A stretch of DNA of 38,164 bases from 38-11 sp964539975 (lineage in GTDB: Bacteria > Bacillota > Clostridia > Tissierellales > Dethiosulfatibacteraceae), in assembly GCA_964539975.1 (NCBI GenBank), contig CAZIKK010000022.1, positions 1 to 38,164 on the forward strand, written 5' to 3'. Below the pieces are notes generated by a model that searched no databases, was not told the origin of the DNA, and worked only from the letters and a program-made list of their open reading frames with translations. A program made the position numbers and the translations under genes. Within the stretch, counting starts at the first letter, position 1; each line of letters opens with the position of its first letter. Positions 1-8,272 of the stretch are shown piece by piece.

Positions 1-90
1 TAAGCTATTCTATGAAAACATTGTGCTAATCTTTCATTTTTAGTTTACAGAGCCCTCTCAGCACTTTTGATGCTCATCACAGTGCTTTCG

Positions 91-330
91 TTATTTCTTA
101 TATAAAAACCACTTTTGGCTGTCCACTTCATATTTTAATTCATAGGGATCTCTTTCATTGTGCATGCAAACAAAAACAATTCGTTCATTACCTGCCAACT
201 TTTCTTTGTATTGTTTAAGAATTCGTTCCACTTTTATCGACTTGTCTTGATATTTAAACTTAATAGGGACAACTTTTCCGCCTATGTAAAAAACAGCTAT
301 CATATCGATTGGATGGTTTAAAAGTTTCAT
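91..330 (-). CDS. Small hypothetical protein downstream of the Y-family polymerase
   Basis: A 79-residue protein of unknown function. No membrane segment, signal peptide or cysteine cluster is visible. It is basic and mixed alpha/beta in character, with an N-terminal stretch rich in Ile, Val and Phe and a C-terminal KWFLYKK. It starts 15 bases after the stop of the polymerase gene (346-1599) with only a weak ribosome binding site, so translation is probably coupled and both share the SOS promoter at 1636-1664. From memory, small proteins of this size often follow dinB-type genes in Clostridia, so it may be a polymerase accessory or an SOS-induced protein. That link rests on position only. Confidence 0.6.
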   Translation of the reverse strand: MKLLNHPIDMIAVFYIGGKVVPIKFKYQDKSIKVERILKQYKEKLAGNERIVFVCMHNERDPYELKYEVDSQKWFLYKK

Positions 331-345
331 CGTCTACCCGTTCTT

Positions 346-1599
346 TCATAAAATACTTTTCATGTCAGGATAATCGTCTTCTGGATATCCACCTAATAAA
401 GGGGCTAGGCCTGAATCAATATATGTTCCTCTTATGATTGTTTTATCCCCATATTTTCCTCTTATCTGATCTATCGATTTATCTAGCATTGACATTTTTC
501 GACTGTATACCTCTTGAAACATGCTGATTTGCAACCTTTCTGATCTTTCAAGATCTGTAAATCTCACGTTTAAATGCCTTATTTCTCCACCTGTCCAAGC
601 CTCATCAAAAACCAATTTAACCACTTTAAATAAATCTTGTGTGCAATCTGTGAAATAAGATAGCTTTTTTTGATGGGATAAGTATTTAAATTGATTGTCC
701 TTTATGCCGACTGCAACCACTCTACAGCTTAATCCTTCATCCCTCAGTCTTTTTGCAGCTGTTTCCACAAGGCTCAGTAGTATTTTTTGAGCGGTCTCTT
801 TGTCTGCCACATCAAATGGAATGGTGCTGCCATTTCCAACACCTTTAAATGGCATAACTTTCCGCCCAAAAAAATCCGAAGAATCTTTCCCCCAAGCATA
901 ATCATGAATTAATCTCCCGTGAGACTTTAAAAGAGCAGAAAGAAATGTTCGATCTGTTTCTGCCAAATCTTTAATGGTTTTAATTCCAATACTGTTTAGT
1001 TTAAAAGCTGTTCGCTTCCCCACCATAAATAGTTCTGAAACTTCAAGAGGCCATAATTTTTCTTTCAACTCCTCCTTGTACAAAGTATGTACCTTATCTG
1101 GCTTTTCAAGTTCACTAGCTTGCTTTGCCAAAAGCTTGTTTTCAGAAACGCCAATATTCACAGTATACCCAAATTCATTCTTTATTCTGTCTTTTATCCG
1201 ATAGGCACATTCCACGATATCCCCATGTATCTTTTTTGTTCCTGTCATATCCATAAAGCACTCATCTATGCTAAATGCTTCGACTTTGGGACTGTATTCT
1301 GACAGTAGCTCTCTCATTTTTCTGCTAGCCTTAACATAGATGTCATACCTTGGCGGAATGATTTTGATCTGAGGATATTTCAGCCTAGCTTCCATCAAAG
1401 ATTGTCCTGTTTTTATCCCCATTTTTTTTGCTGGTATGGATTTTGCCAAAACGATGCCGTGTCTCTTTTTTTCATTCCCACCTATCACACAGGGAATATC
1501 CAGTAAGTTTTCTTCTAATCCAATCTGTTGGTGATAAGCATAATGCCAGGATAAAAAGGCTGAATTAACATCCACATGTAGTACTTCTCTTTGGTGCAT
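346..1599 (-). CDS. dinB: Y-family DNA polymerase (DinB/UmuC type, error-prone lesion bypass)
   Basis: Translesion DNA polymerase, 417 residues. The N-terminal catalytic motif HVDVNSAF supplies the metal-binding Asp10, with Phe15 at the likely steric-gate position. The second catalytic motif SIDECF carries Asp112 and Glu113. Helix-hairpin-helix and little-finger regions follow. A clamp-binding type motif, QISMF, lies near residues 357-361, and about 55 residues follow it. The DVNSAFLSW signature resembles the Firmicute subgroup between classical Pol IV and Pol V rather than E. coli DinB. The ATG at 1599 follows a GGGAGG site at 1609-1614. Two LexA-like boxes precede the gene, so damage induction is expected. 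The 79-residue gene downstream is probably cotranscribed. Confidence 0.93.
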   Translation of the reverse strand: MHQREVLHVDVNSAFLSWHYAYHQQIGLEENLLDIPCVIGGNEKKRHGIVLAKSIPAKKMGIKTGQSLMEARLKYPQIKIIPPRYDIYVKASRKMRELLSEYSPKVEAFSIDECFMDMTGTKKIHGDIVECAYRIKDRIKNEFGYTVNIGVSENKLLAKQASELEKPDKVHTLYKEELKEKLWPLEVSELFMVGKRTAFKLNSIGIKTIKDLAETDRTFLSALLKSHGRLIHDYAWGKDSSDFFGRKVMPFKGVGNGSTIPFDVADKETAQKILLSLVETAAKRLRDEGLSCRVVAVGIKDNQFKYLSHQKKLSYFTDCTQDLFKVVKLVFDEAWTGGEIRHLNVRFTDLERSERLQISMFQEVYSRKMSMLDKSIDQIRGKYGDKTIIRGTYIDSGLAPLLGGYPEDDYPDMKSIL

Positions 1600-1614
1600 A
1601 ATAAAAAACCTCCC

Positions 1615-1659
1615 AAAACATAAGTTCGTACATTGATTGTAACATCGAACTAATGTTTT
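1615..1659. promoter_or_regulatory. Pair of LexA (SOS) boxes in inverted orientation
   Basis: CGAACTTATGTTTT (minus strand, 1615-1628) and CGAACTAATGTTTT (plus strand, 1646-1659) both match the Firmicute SOS box form CGAAC-N4-GTTC/T. They differ at one base and face each other across a 17-base spacer that holds the -10 element. The assignment follows from the known LexA consensus and the adjacent polymerase gene. Confidence 0.8.
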
Positions 1660-1664
1660 GGAAA
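1636..1664 (-). promoter_or_regulatory. SOS promoter of the Y-family polymerase gene
   Basis: Read on the minus strand: -35 TTTCCA (1659-1664), a 17-base spacer, and -10 TACAAT (1636-1641), predicting a start near 1629. One LexA-like box lies in the spacer and the other just after the -10, which is typical of LexA-repressed promoters. Confidence 0.65.
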
Positions 1665-1671
1665 GGTTTTT

Positions 1672-2796
1672 TTAATCCCTTACGTAAACATACCCTTCCA
1701 TAATCCGTCTAGCCGTTCTTGTAACGCCACCTTTTAATACATGACCTGCCTTCATTTTTATATCCACTTGTGTAATTCCGCTAGCATGTCCAATTGCCAC
1801 AACTTGTTGTTCTGAAGACAATTGGGTCATACCATTCAATATCGTCCCTTCTGTCCTCATGGCAGCCCCTGTAGCTATTGTTACCGTCAATGGATAAGCT
1901 TTATGAGCACTTCCCACTGAAATGGCTCGACAACAAATTGCCATGTCTTCCTTCCGGTTACTATTGCCATCTAAATCTATGTAGTCTTGGGGTTTTGATA
2001 CAATAGATACTTTTGGTATAGAGGTAGATTGCGTCCTAGCCTCTTCCCAATGATCTACCAATCCAATTTTTTCCGCTGTAATGCATCTTATACGCTCTAC
2101 CCTCTCCATAACTACTAAATTGCTATTAAGATCCAGTAATTCTGTCCCTTTAATCCCTAGTTCATCCGCTTTGATAAAAACAACAGGATTGGCACAATCA
2201 ATAATCGTCACCTCTGATTCTCCATATCCTGGCACAAGAAGCATTTCTTTTTTATTCCCTGTCGGAAACAGTTTTCCTGTAACCGATCCTCCTGGCTCTT
2301 CAAAGTACATGTCGATTCTCGATCCTGTTCCAGGAACACCTTTTATCACTTCATCTCCATGGACCTTGGCTCGTCCATTTTCAACGCTTACATGTTCCTC
2401 AATTATTTTGTTTGTGTTGGTATTTCGTATTCTAACCACTGTAATGGGTTCTACCGGCTCTACCAATCCTTCGTCGATAGCAAAAGGTCCAACTGCAGAG
2501 GAAATATTGCCACAATTTGCCGTATCATCCACCCTTGCAATTAGAATGTCTACTTGGAAAAATTCATAATTTACATCAACTCCTTCTTCGTCAGAAGGTG
2601 ATATTACTGCGATTTTACTAGTGGAGGAAACCGTCCCTCCCATCCCATCGATTTGCTTCACATCTGGTGTTCCCATTACTTTAAGAAAAATGTCTCTCCA
2701 AAGCATTTTATCAACTGGCAAGTCTTTTTGATGAAAAATCACTGCTTTACTTGTTCCACCTCGCATATAAACACAAGGATATTTTTTCATGTACAT
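1672..2796 (-). CDS. PrpF-family isomerase (2-methylaconitate / aconitate / methylitaconate isomerase type)
   Basis: A 374-residue member of the PrpF family (DUF453, diaminopimelate-epimerase fold). Family members move double bonds in unsaturated polycarboxylates: PrpF on 2-methylaconitate, fungal Adi1 on cis/trans-aconitate, and Mii of Eubacterium barkeri on 3-methylitaconate. Visible features are the N-terminal RGGTSK, Lys61 in STSK and Cys95 in NCGN, the positions known as catalytic in PrpF. An ATG with GGAGG five bases upstream supports the start at 2796; the ATG at 2790 is an alternative. It follows the hydratase gene by 10 bases at the end of the Tct operon. The substrate cannot be read from sequence. 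Cis/trans-aconitate or a methyl-substituted aconitate fits the neighbours best. Confidence 0.85.
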   Translation of the reverse strand: MYMKKYPCVYMRGGTSKAVIFHQKDLPVDKMLWRDIFLKVMGTPDVKQIDGMGGTVSSTSKIAVISPSDEEGVDVNYEFFQVDILIARVDDTANCGNISSAVGPFAIDEGLVEPVEPITVVRIRNTNTNKIIEEHVSVENGRAKVHGDEVIKGVPGTGSRIDMYFEEPGGSVTGKLFPTGNKKEMLLVPGYGESEVTIIDCANPVVFIKADELGIKGTELLDLNSNLVVMERVERIRCITAEKIGLVDHWEEARTQSTSIPKVSIVSKPQDYIDLDGNSNRKEDMAICCRAISVGSAHKAYPLTVTIATGAAMRTEGTILNGMTQLSSEQQVVAIGHASGITQVDIKMKAGHVLKGGVTRTARRIMEGYVYVRD

Positions 2797-2806
2797 ACTT
2801 GCCTCC

Positions 2807-5095
2807 TTATTTTTTTGAATCTTTTTTATAATAGTTTAACAACCCACCCGAAACCATAATTTCTCTTTCTTCCTCTGTGGACGGAAGCAACTTCAGCTCA
2901 ATTTGTTGCACCTCTTCTCTGATGAGATAAGCGGTCATTATTACTTTTTGCTCTAATATTTCATCCTTAATATAGGGTAACAAAATAAAGTCTCCTACCT
3001 CAAAATCTCTCTCGTCTTCTGCCACCAAGGGTATCATCCCCCAATTTTTTACATTGGACGCATATCTCTTTGTGGCATACTCCTTGGCAATATTTGCCCA
3101 TGCACCCAATACTTTTTGATTGGATGCAGATTGTTCTCTAGAAGAACCGTCCCCCAATTTTTTAGCATAAATAGCACTCCCAACAGAAATATGGTTTGCA
3201 TCTATTTTTTCTAATCCTTCAATTTGTTGGCTGATCTTTCCCATTACTTTAGCAATTTCGTGATCAAGATCGCCCTTTCTTCTTCGTTCTTCAACTGTTC
3301 TTACGTTTTTAGCAGAAGACACATAAGATGGATCTTTCATAACCAATGTATGCTCTGCCAACCTCTCCGGATTTGATCTGAAATTTGACGCATCTGAAGG
3401 CAACAAGTCATCCGTTGTAATCACATCTTCTTCAAATACTGAGATTAATTTGATTAGCAACATGTCGTTAAGTGCATGAAACTCTGGCCAATCTTTGATG
3501 TTGGGGCCATATTTGATTTGTGTTTCTGGTTGTGGCTTTCCTACTCCATTGTAAACGCGATTCTTGTAAACTTCCTTATCGAAATAGTACTTAGGTTTTG
3601 TATAATCCAATTGCATTTCTGTGGCCGCCGTCAACCGCCCTTTGTTTGCAGCAGTTGCAGCGATGGATCTTGCGTCCATCAATGCCACAGAACTGAGTTG
3701 TCCTTGATTGGCAATAGAACCTTCTCTATTTGAAAAATTCCTTGTTGTGTTTCTTACAGAAATTTCACCATTGCCAGGAATATCTCCTGCTCCAAAACAA
3801 GGACCACAAATAGCAGGTTTGATGATAGCTCCTGCTTTTATCAATTTTTGAACTGCCCCAATTTTTAATAACTCCAAATAAATAGGTTGGCTTGCAGGAT
3901 AAACGCTCATGTTGAATTCGCCTTCCCCAATCCCTTTATCCGCCAAAATATCCGCCGCATCTGATATGTTCTCGTAAAGTCCTCCGGCACAACTTCCTAT
4001 TATTGCCTGATCTACATAAAACGCGCCATCTTTTATTTTATTCAATAAATCAAAGGTCACGTCCTGCTGCTTAAACAACAATTGTCCGTCGTGTTGGATT
4101 TTCCCGAGTATCTCTCTTGGGTTATTTTGGACGGCCTCAATACTGAAAACATTGCTAGGATGAAAAGGAAATGCAATCATAGGCCTTATTTCAGATAAAT
4201 CTATGATCACTAATTTGTCATAGTAAGCTATCTCTTCTGGTCGTAATAACTCGTAGTCATCTTCTCTTCCATGCAAGTCAAGGTAAGACTTCACTTGATC
4301 ATCTGTTTGCCAAATGCTCGCCCAACAAGTTGTTTCCGTTGTCATTGTGTCTATACCAAAGCGATAGTCCATAGATAAACTTGAAAGACCCGTCCCAATA
4401 AATTCAAGCACGGCATCTTTGACAAAGCCTTTTTTAAACACTTCTCCAATAAGAGCTAACGCCACATCATGCGGACCTACACCATCTTGGAGTTTTCCCT
4501 TGAGATAGATCCCCACAATTTCAGGTCTTTCTATATCATACGTTTTCCCTAATAATTGCTTAACAATTTCTCCGCCGCCTTCACCTGTCGCCAGCGTTCC
4601 TAAAGGGCCATAGCGCGTGTGACTGTCAGAAGACAAAATCATTTTGCCTGGAGCAGCCCACATCTCTCTCATGTATTGATGAATAATCGCTAAACTTGGA
4701 GGGACAAAAACACCTCCATATTTTTTGATCACAGACAGCAAATATTTGTGGTCATCTTCATTGATTGTGCCGCCCACAGCACACAAAGCGTTATGACAAT
4801 TAGTCAGGACATAAGGTTTGGAAAATTTCTCCAAACCACTTGCTCTTGCAGATTGTAGAATGCTCACCGCATTTACATCATGACCTCCTAAAATATCGAA
4901 TTGGATATTCAAAAAATCATTTTGCTTAGATGTATTGTGCTTTTCAATCACACCATAAGATATCGTTGCTTTTTTTGCTTTTTCTTTTGTCGTTTTTTGT
5001 CCGGTTTTTTGTTCGATTTTGTGTAATGCTTTTTCATCATTTAACACAATCTCAGTTTGATTAAGAATATATGCCCCTTTATCATGTAGCTTCAT
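2807..5095 (-). CDS. Aconitase-family hydratase, YbhJ-like (first paralogue)
   Basis: A 762-residue single-chain [4Fe-4S] hydro-lyase of the aconitase superfamily, close in length to E. coli YbhJ (about 750). Order: N-terminal Fe-S domains with DSHT at 157-160, cluster ligands Cys369 (GSCAGG), Cys430 and Cys433 (CGPC), an Arg-containing NFSNREGS segment, then a C-terminal swivel domain with GDGSSREQSA. All three cluster cysteines are present, so an active cluster is likely. It would hydrate or dehydrate a tri- or dicarboxylate such as aconitate to citrate/isocitrate, or a methylated analogue. It lies between tctA (19 bases) and the prpF-like gene (10 bases). The ribosome binding site before ATG 5095 is weak, so coupling with tctA is likely. 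Confidence 0.9.
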   Translation of the reverse strand: MKLHDKGAYILNQTEIVLNDEKALHKIEQKTGQKTTKEKAKKATISYGVIEKHNTSKQNDFLNIQFDILGGHDVNAVSILQSARASGLEKFSKPYVLTNCHNALCAVGGTINEDDHKYLLSVIKKYGGVFVPPSLAIIHQYMREMWAAPGKMILSSDSHTRYGPLGTLATGEGGGEIVKQLLGKTYDIERPEIVGIYLKGKLQDGVGPHDVALALIGEVFKKGFVKDAVLEFIGTGLSSLSMDYRFGIDTMTTETTCWASIWQTDDQVKSYLDLHGREDDYELLRPEEIAYYDKLVIIDLSEIRPMIAFPFHPSNVFSIEAVQNNPREILGKIQHDGQLLFKQQDVTFDLLNKIKDGAFYVDQAIIGSCAGGLYENISDAADILADKGIGEGEFNMSVYPASQPIYLELLKIGAVQKLIKAGAIIKPAICGPCFGAGDIPGNGEISVRNTTRNFSNREGSIANQGQLSSVALMDARSIAATAANKGRLTAATEMQLDYTKPKYYFDKEVYKNRVYNGVGKPQPETQIKYGPNIKDWPEFHALNDMLLIKLISVFEEDVITTDDLLPSDASNFRSNPERLAEHTLVMKDPSYVSSAKNVRTVEERRRKGDLDHEIAKVMGKISQQIEGLEKIDANHISVGSAIYAKKLGDGSSREQSASNQKVLGAWANIAKEYATKRYASNVKNWGMIPLVAEDERDFEVGDFILLPYIKDEILEQKVIMTAYLIREEVQQIELKLLPSTEEEREIMVSGGLLNYYKKDSKK

Positions 5096-5114
5096 CGTTT
5101 TTCACCAAACCTTT

Positions 5115-6611
5115 CTACTCTTCAAGTTTTGCCAACGACCTTTCTTTCAATCTTCTTCTAGTTTGTTTGAATCCTGGAACTGCAATAGATCCAATTGTAA
5201 TGACCGTTAATATGATAACGATTGGGCGTTGGAAGATATGCAAGAAACCGTCAAATGATTGATATATCCTCAAAAGTTCTCTATCTGCAATGGATCCCAA
5301 AATAACACCCAGTATAATTGGCATGATTGCAAAATCATTCTTTTTCATAAACCAACCAATTACACCAAACCCTAGCATCAATGACGCATCAAATAGGGTA
5401 TTCCGATTCGAGAATGCTCCTAAAATTGTAAATACAAGAATGCATGGCACCAAATATTTCACGGGAATTCTAATGATTTGTGCCGCAAAACTACAAATCA
5501 CCAATCCGACCAATAACATCACGATTTGTTGGACAAACAACGATGAAAAACTCGCATAGATTATGTCTTTATGGTCGATAAATAGTCTTGGGCCTGGTGA
5601 CCACCCTTGAATAACCAATGCACCCAACATCATTGCTGTTGAATTACTGCCAGGAATTCCCAATACAAACATGGTTGCCAATGCGCCTCCTTGAGAGGCA
5701 TTATTGGCCGATTCTGCTGCTATGATACCTCTCGGTGCCCCAGTTCCAAAATCTTCTGTGTTTTTCATCCATTGCTTCGATTGATTATAACCTAATATGC
5801 CTGCTACCGTTGCACCAGCTGCTGGCATTATTCCAACGACGACTCCCAATATGGAACAGAGTATCCATTGAATAGGATGTTTGATTGTTTCAACCACTCC
5901 TCCCCATATTTCTCTAAAGGAGTTTCTTCCTAAATCCTTGGCTATTGCTTCTTGTGCAATTAAGTTGAATATTTCAGGCAATGCCAATAGACCAATCATC
6001 GTAGGCATCAAAGGAAATCCATCTAAGAGATATATGTTCCCCATTGAGCCTCTGATTGCTCCTGTACTGCTCATTCCAACAGTTCCAAGAAGAATCCCAA
6101 ACGCGCCTGAAAACAAGCTTTTTAGAATATTTTTAGATAAACTTCCTACAACACTCAACCCAAAAATAGTTACCATGAACATTTCTGCTGGTCCAAATCT
6201 CAAAGATAAGTAAGCCAGTCTCTCCGTAGCTAATAGTATGAAAACGCACCCTATCAAACCACCCAGAACTGAGCTCATCAAAGCCAATCCTAACGCTCTT
6301 GCTGATTCTCCCTTTCTATTCATTGGGTATCCGTCCAATAAAGTCGCCATATTAGCAGGAGATCCAGGTGTATTAATCATAATGGCCGTAGTCGATCCTC
6401 CGAACAACCCTCCCGTATAGATTGATAGTAAAAACACTAAAGATGTTAATGGGTCCATTGAAAATGTGAATGGAAGCATTAAGGCGATCCCCATGCCACC
6501 TGTCAATCCTGGCAAAGCGCCTAGCACCATCCCCAAAGTAACGCCACCAAACATGAACAGGATGTACTGCCATTGAAATATTATGCTAAATCCAGTGATA
6601 AAAGCATCCAT
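5115..6611 (-). CDS. tctA: Tripartite tricarboxylate transporter, large membrane subunit TctA
   Basis: A 498-residue, very hydrophobic inner-membrane protein with about 11-12 membrane segments, the normal TctA size. The N-terminal GALPGLTGGMG and the later GIMPAAGATVAG repeat the glycine-proline signature of the two halves of TctA. It forms the ion-coupled channel that takes substrate from TctC. AGGAGG precedes ATG 6611, and tctB ends 11 bases upstream. Known Tct systems carry citrate, tricarballylate or other carboxylates. The downstream hydratase and isomerase point to an unsaturated or hydroxy tricarboxylate. Confidence 0.95.
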   Translation of the reverse strand: MDAFITGFSIIFQWQYILFMFGGVTLGMVLGALPGLTGGMGIALMLPFTFSMDPLTSLVFLLSIYTGGLFGGSTTAIMINTPGSPANMATLLDGYPMNRKGESARALGLALMSSVLGGLIGCVFILLATERLAYLSLRFGPAEMFMVTIFGLSVVGSLSKNILKSLFSGAFGILLGTVGMSSTGAIRGSMGNIYLLDGFPLMPTMIGLLALPEIFNLIAQEAIAKDLGRNSFREIWGGVVETIKHPIQWILCSILGVVVGIMPAAGATVAGILGYNQSKQWMKNTEDFGTGAPRGIIAAESANNASQGGALATMFVLGIPGSNSTAMMLGALVIQGWSPGPRLFIDHKDIIYASFSSLFVQQIVMLLVGLVICSFAAQIIRIPVKYLVPCILVFTILGAFSNRNTLFDASLMLGFGVIGWFMKKNDFAIMPIILGVILGSIADRELLRIYQSFDGFLHIFQRPIVIILTVITIGSIAVPGFKQTRRRLKERSLAKLEE

Positions 6612-6622
6612 TATTTAACCTC

Positions 6623-7096
6623 CTAAATTCCAAGTATGCCACGTGGAAGTGGTACACCCAATACCTGCCTAAAAATCAAGAATACAACAACCGTCAATAT
6701 GATCGGCAATCCGATGATCATGATCTTATTTGTCGATTTCAGAATTATCAGTTGCAGGAACAAGTAAACTACTGTCGACAGTACAAACCCCAATGGTTTC
6801 ATCAGAGCAATGTAACCTGCACTTGTCAACACCACCAAGCCTAGGGTCTTAAGATAATTAACATCCTTAAATAGTCCAATTGGTTTCTTTTCCCCTTTTT
6901 CTTCGATGGTTTTCAACTTTTTCCAATCAAAATAATCGGTCACAGTATTTACAATATACAGCCCCAACATTATGTAAAAAACAGGTCTGATTAAGTATTG
7001 GTTTCTTTCCGACAACTGCAGTACTTCAAAAAAGTAAAGGCTTGCCCAGATCATGGCTGCTGTCGGCACAATAATCTTTTGAATCAATGCAAACAT
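6623..7096 (-). CDS. tctB: Tripartite tricarboxylate transporter, small membrane subunit TctB
   Basis: A 157-residue protein with four predicted membrane segments (about residues 5-25, 37-55, 85-107 and a long C-terminal pair), matching the TctB family (DUF1468) in size and layout. Sequence conservation in this family is low, so the call rests on hydropathy and on its place between tctC and tctA. ATG 7096 has AAGGAGGAG upstream. A hairpin separates it from tctC. Confidence 0.9.
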   Translation of the reverse strand: MFALIQKIIVPTAAMIWASLYFFEVLQLSERNQYLIRPVFYIMLGLYIVNTVTDYFDWKKLKTIEEKGEKKPIGLFKDVNYLKTLGLVVLTSAGYIALMKPLGFVLSTVVYLFLQLIILKSTNKIMIIGLPIILTVVVFLIFRQVLGVPLPRGILGI

Positions 7097-7117
7097 AACG
7101 CTCCTCCTTATTTAACA

Positions 7118-7149
7118 TGGCTACCGCAAAGTTATAACTACGGTAGCCA
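7118..7149 (-). promoter_or_regulatory. Intercistronic hairpin between tctC and tctB
   Basis: A perfect 9-bp inverted repeat (TGGCTACCG at 7118-7126 and CGGTAGCCA at 7141-7149) with a 14-base loop and no T run. It lies just after the tctC stop. Such hairpins often protect the upstream binding-protein message or cause partial attenuation, giving more TctC than membrane subunits. The role is inferred. Confidence 0.5.
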
Positions 7150-7183
7150 GTGTCCTTAGTTTCTCACTATTTGTTTTGTATGT

Positions 7184-8194
7184 TTAATCTGTAATAATGT
7201 CTATGTATTGGAACATCGTTTCATGAATGCCTTTGTTCATTTGATTGCTGGCTTCATTTCCTTTGACTGAAGATGTATCCAATTCACCACTGTCAATTAG
7301 TTGTTGCTGGTATCCATCGCTATTAAAAGCTGCTTCATAGCTTTCCACCAATTTTGCAAATCTATCTGGGTAATTAGCTTGAACATCAGGATGTACCGCT
7401 AACAAACGTCCTGATCCTAGAGAAGGCACTTCGATTCCAAGCTCTTTGAATGTTGGAGAATCTGGCCAAGCTGTCAATCTTTCATCGCCGCAGTGAGCCA
7501 ATACTCTTACTGCATCTCCTAAAGAAACATCTCCTTGAGCTGAACTAGCTACAAAGTCCACGTGCTCACCCAACAATGCCGTTCTGTAGTCATTCCCACT
7601 ATCGTATGTTACCAATCTAACATCCAAATCATACTTTTCTACCAATATTTCAAGAAGCACGTGAGAAGCACCGCCGTTAATTGTTCCAACTCTGATTTGA
7701 CCAGGATTTGCCTGAATAGCATCAACTAGATCTTGCAAAGTTTCATAAGGTGAGTCTGCCAAAACTGTGATACAAGCTGGATCTAATTGTTGGAAATTAA
7801 TCAAATCAAAATCATCAATATCGAAGTCTGCATTTCCACTTAGGATTGCTGCACTCAGGTAAGGTTGTGTCCCTGCATAAATGTAGTATCCATCTTTAGG
7901 TTGTGCTTGAAAATGTGTTGTTCCTACCAATGTAGCAGCGCCTGCGTAGTTTTCCACTACTATATTTGCTCCCAACTCTTCTTCCCAGTAAGGCTGTAAA
8001 CTTCTTACCATTAAATCAAGGCTTCCACCTGCATTAAATGGAACAATTACTGTGATTCTTCCATCTGGGAATTCGTCTCCTCCTGCTGGTTCATCGGATC
8101 CACCTGGTGTTGTTCCTGTATCCTGTCCTCCACAAGCAGCGAGAAGTAAAACCAACGTCAATACTAAAACTAATCCTTTAAATTTCTTTTTCAT
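7184..8194 (-). CDS. tctC: Tripartite tricarboxylate transporter substrate-binding lipoprotein TctC
   Basis: Extracytoplasmic solute receptor of the Tct (Bug) family, about 336 residues. A lipoprotein signal peptide is clear: MKKK, a Leu/Val-rich core and the lipobox LAAC with Cys21, followed by a Gly/Thr/Pro/Asp-rich linker. The mature part begins with the family motif ITVIVPFNAGGSLDLM, which forms the carboxylate pocket. The start is placed at ATG 8194 because GGAGGG lies 5-6 bases upstream; the ATG at 8206 would put that site inside the gene. The lyase gene is 78 bases upstream, so it belongs to the same operon. The ligand is unknown. Confidence 0.94.
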   Translation of the reverse strand: MKKKFKGLVLVLTLVLLLAACGGQDTGTTPGGSDEPAGGDEFPDGRITVIVPFNAGGSLDLMVRSLQPYWEEELGANIVVENYAGAATLVGTTHFQAQPKDGYYIYAGTQPYLSAAILSGNADFDIDDFDLINFQQLDPACITVLADSPYETLQDLVDAIQANPGQIRVGTINGGASHVLLEILVEKYDLDVRLVTYDSGNDYRTALLGEHVDFVASSAQGDVSLGDAVRVLAHCGDERLTAWPDSPTFKELGIEVPSLGSGRLLAVHPDVQANYPDRFAKLVESYEAAFNSDGYQQQLIDSGELDTSSVKGNEASNQMNKGIHETMFQYIDIITD

Positions 8195-8272
8195 TTTTCC
8201 CTCCATTATTTTTATTTAATGACTTGCACATATCGCTATGTAGCAGTCTCTAAATCGTTATGCCTAGATGAA

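Larger units (their letters stand above)
1603..1671 (-). terminator. Terminator-like hairpin overlapping the SOS promoter and the polymerase RBS
   Basis: A roughly 26-bp near-perfect inverted repeat (arms about 1603-1628 and 1646-1671, one mismatch and one bulge). It begins directly after the prpF-like stop codon and ends in a T run on the minus strand. It can end the upstream operon's transcripts. The right arm contains the GGGAGG ribosome binding site of the polymerase gene, so read-through RNA would hide that site, while RNA started near 1629 would lack the left arm. Confidence 0.65.

Noticed and set aside
1..90. Terminator after the 79-residue gene
   Set aside because: AGCAC/GTGCT arms with a small inner stem exist on the minus strand, but no T run follows. 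The end of this transcript may lie outside the window.
2081..2569. A 162-codon plus-strand frame opposite the prpF-like gene
   Set aside because: It is the antisense shadow of a clear enzyme gene, has no ribosome binding site and has no recognisable motif. The same applies to the other antisense frames within the hydratase, tct, oxidoreductase and transporter genes.
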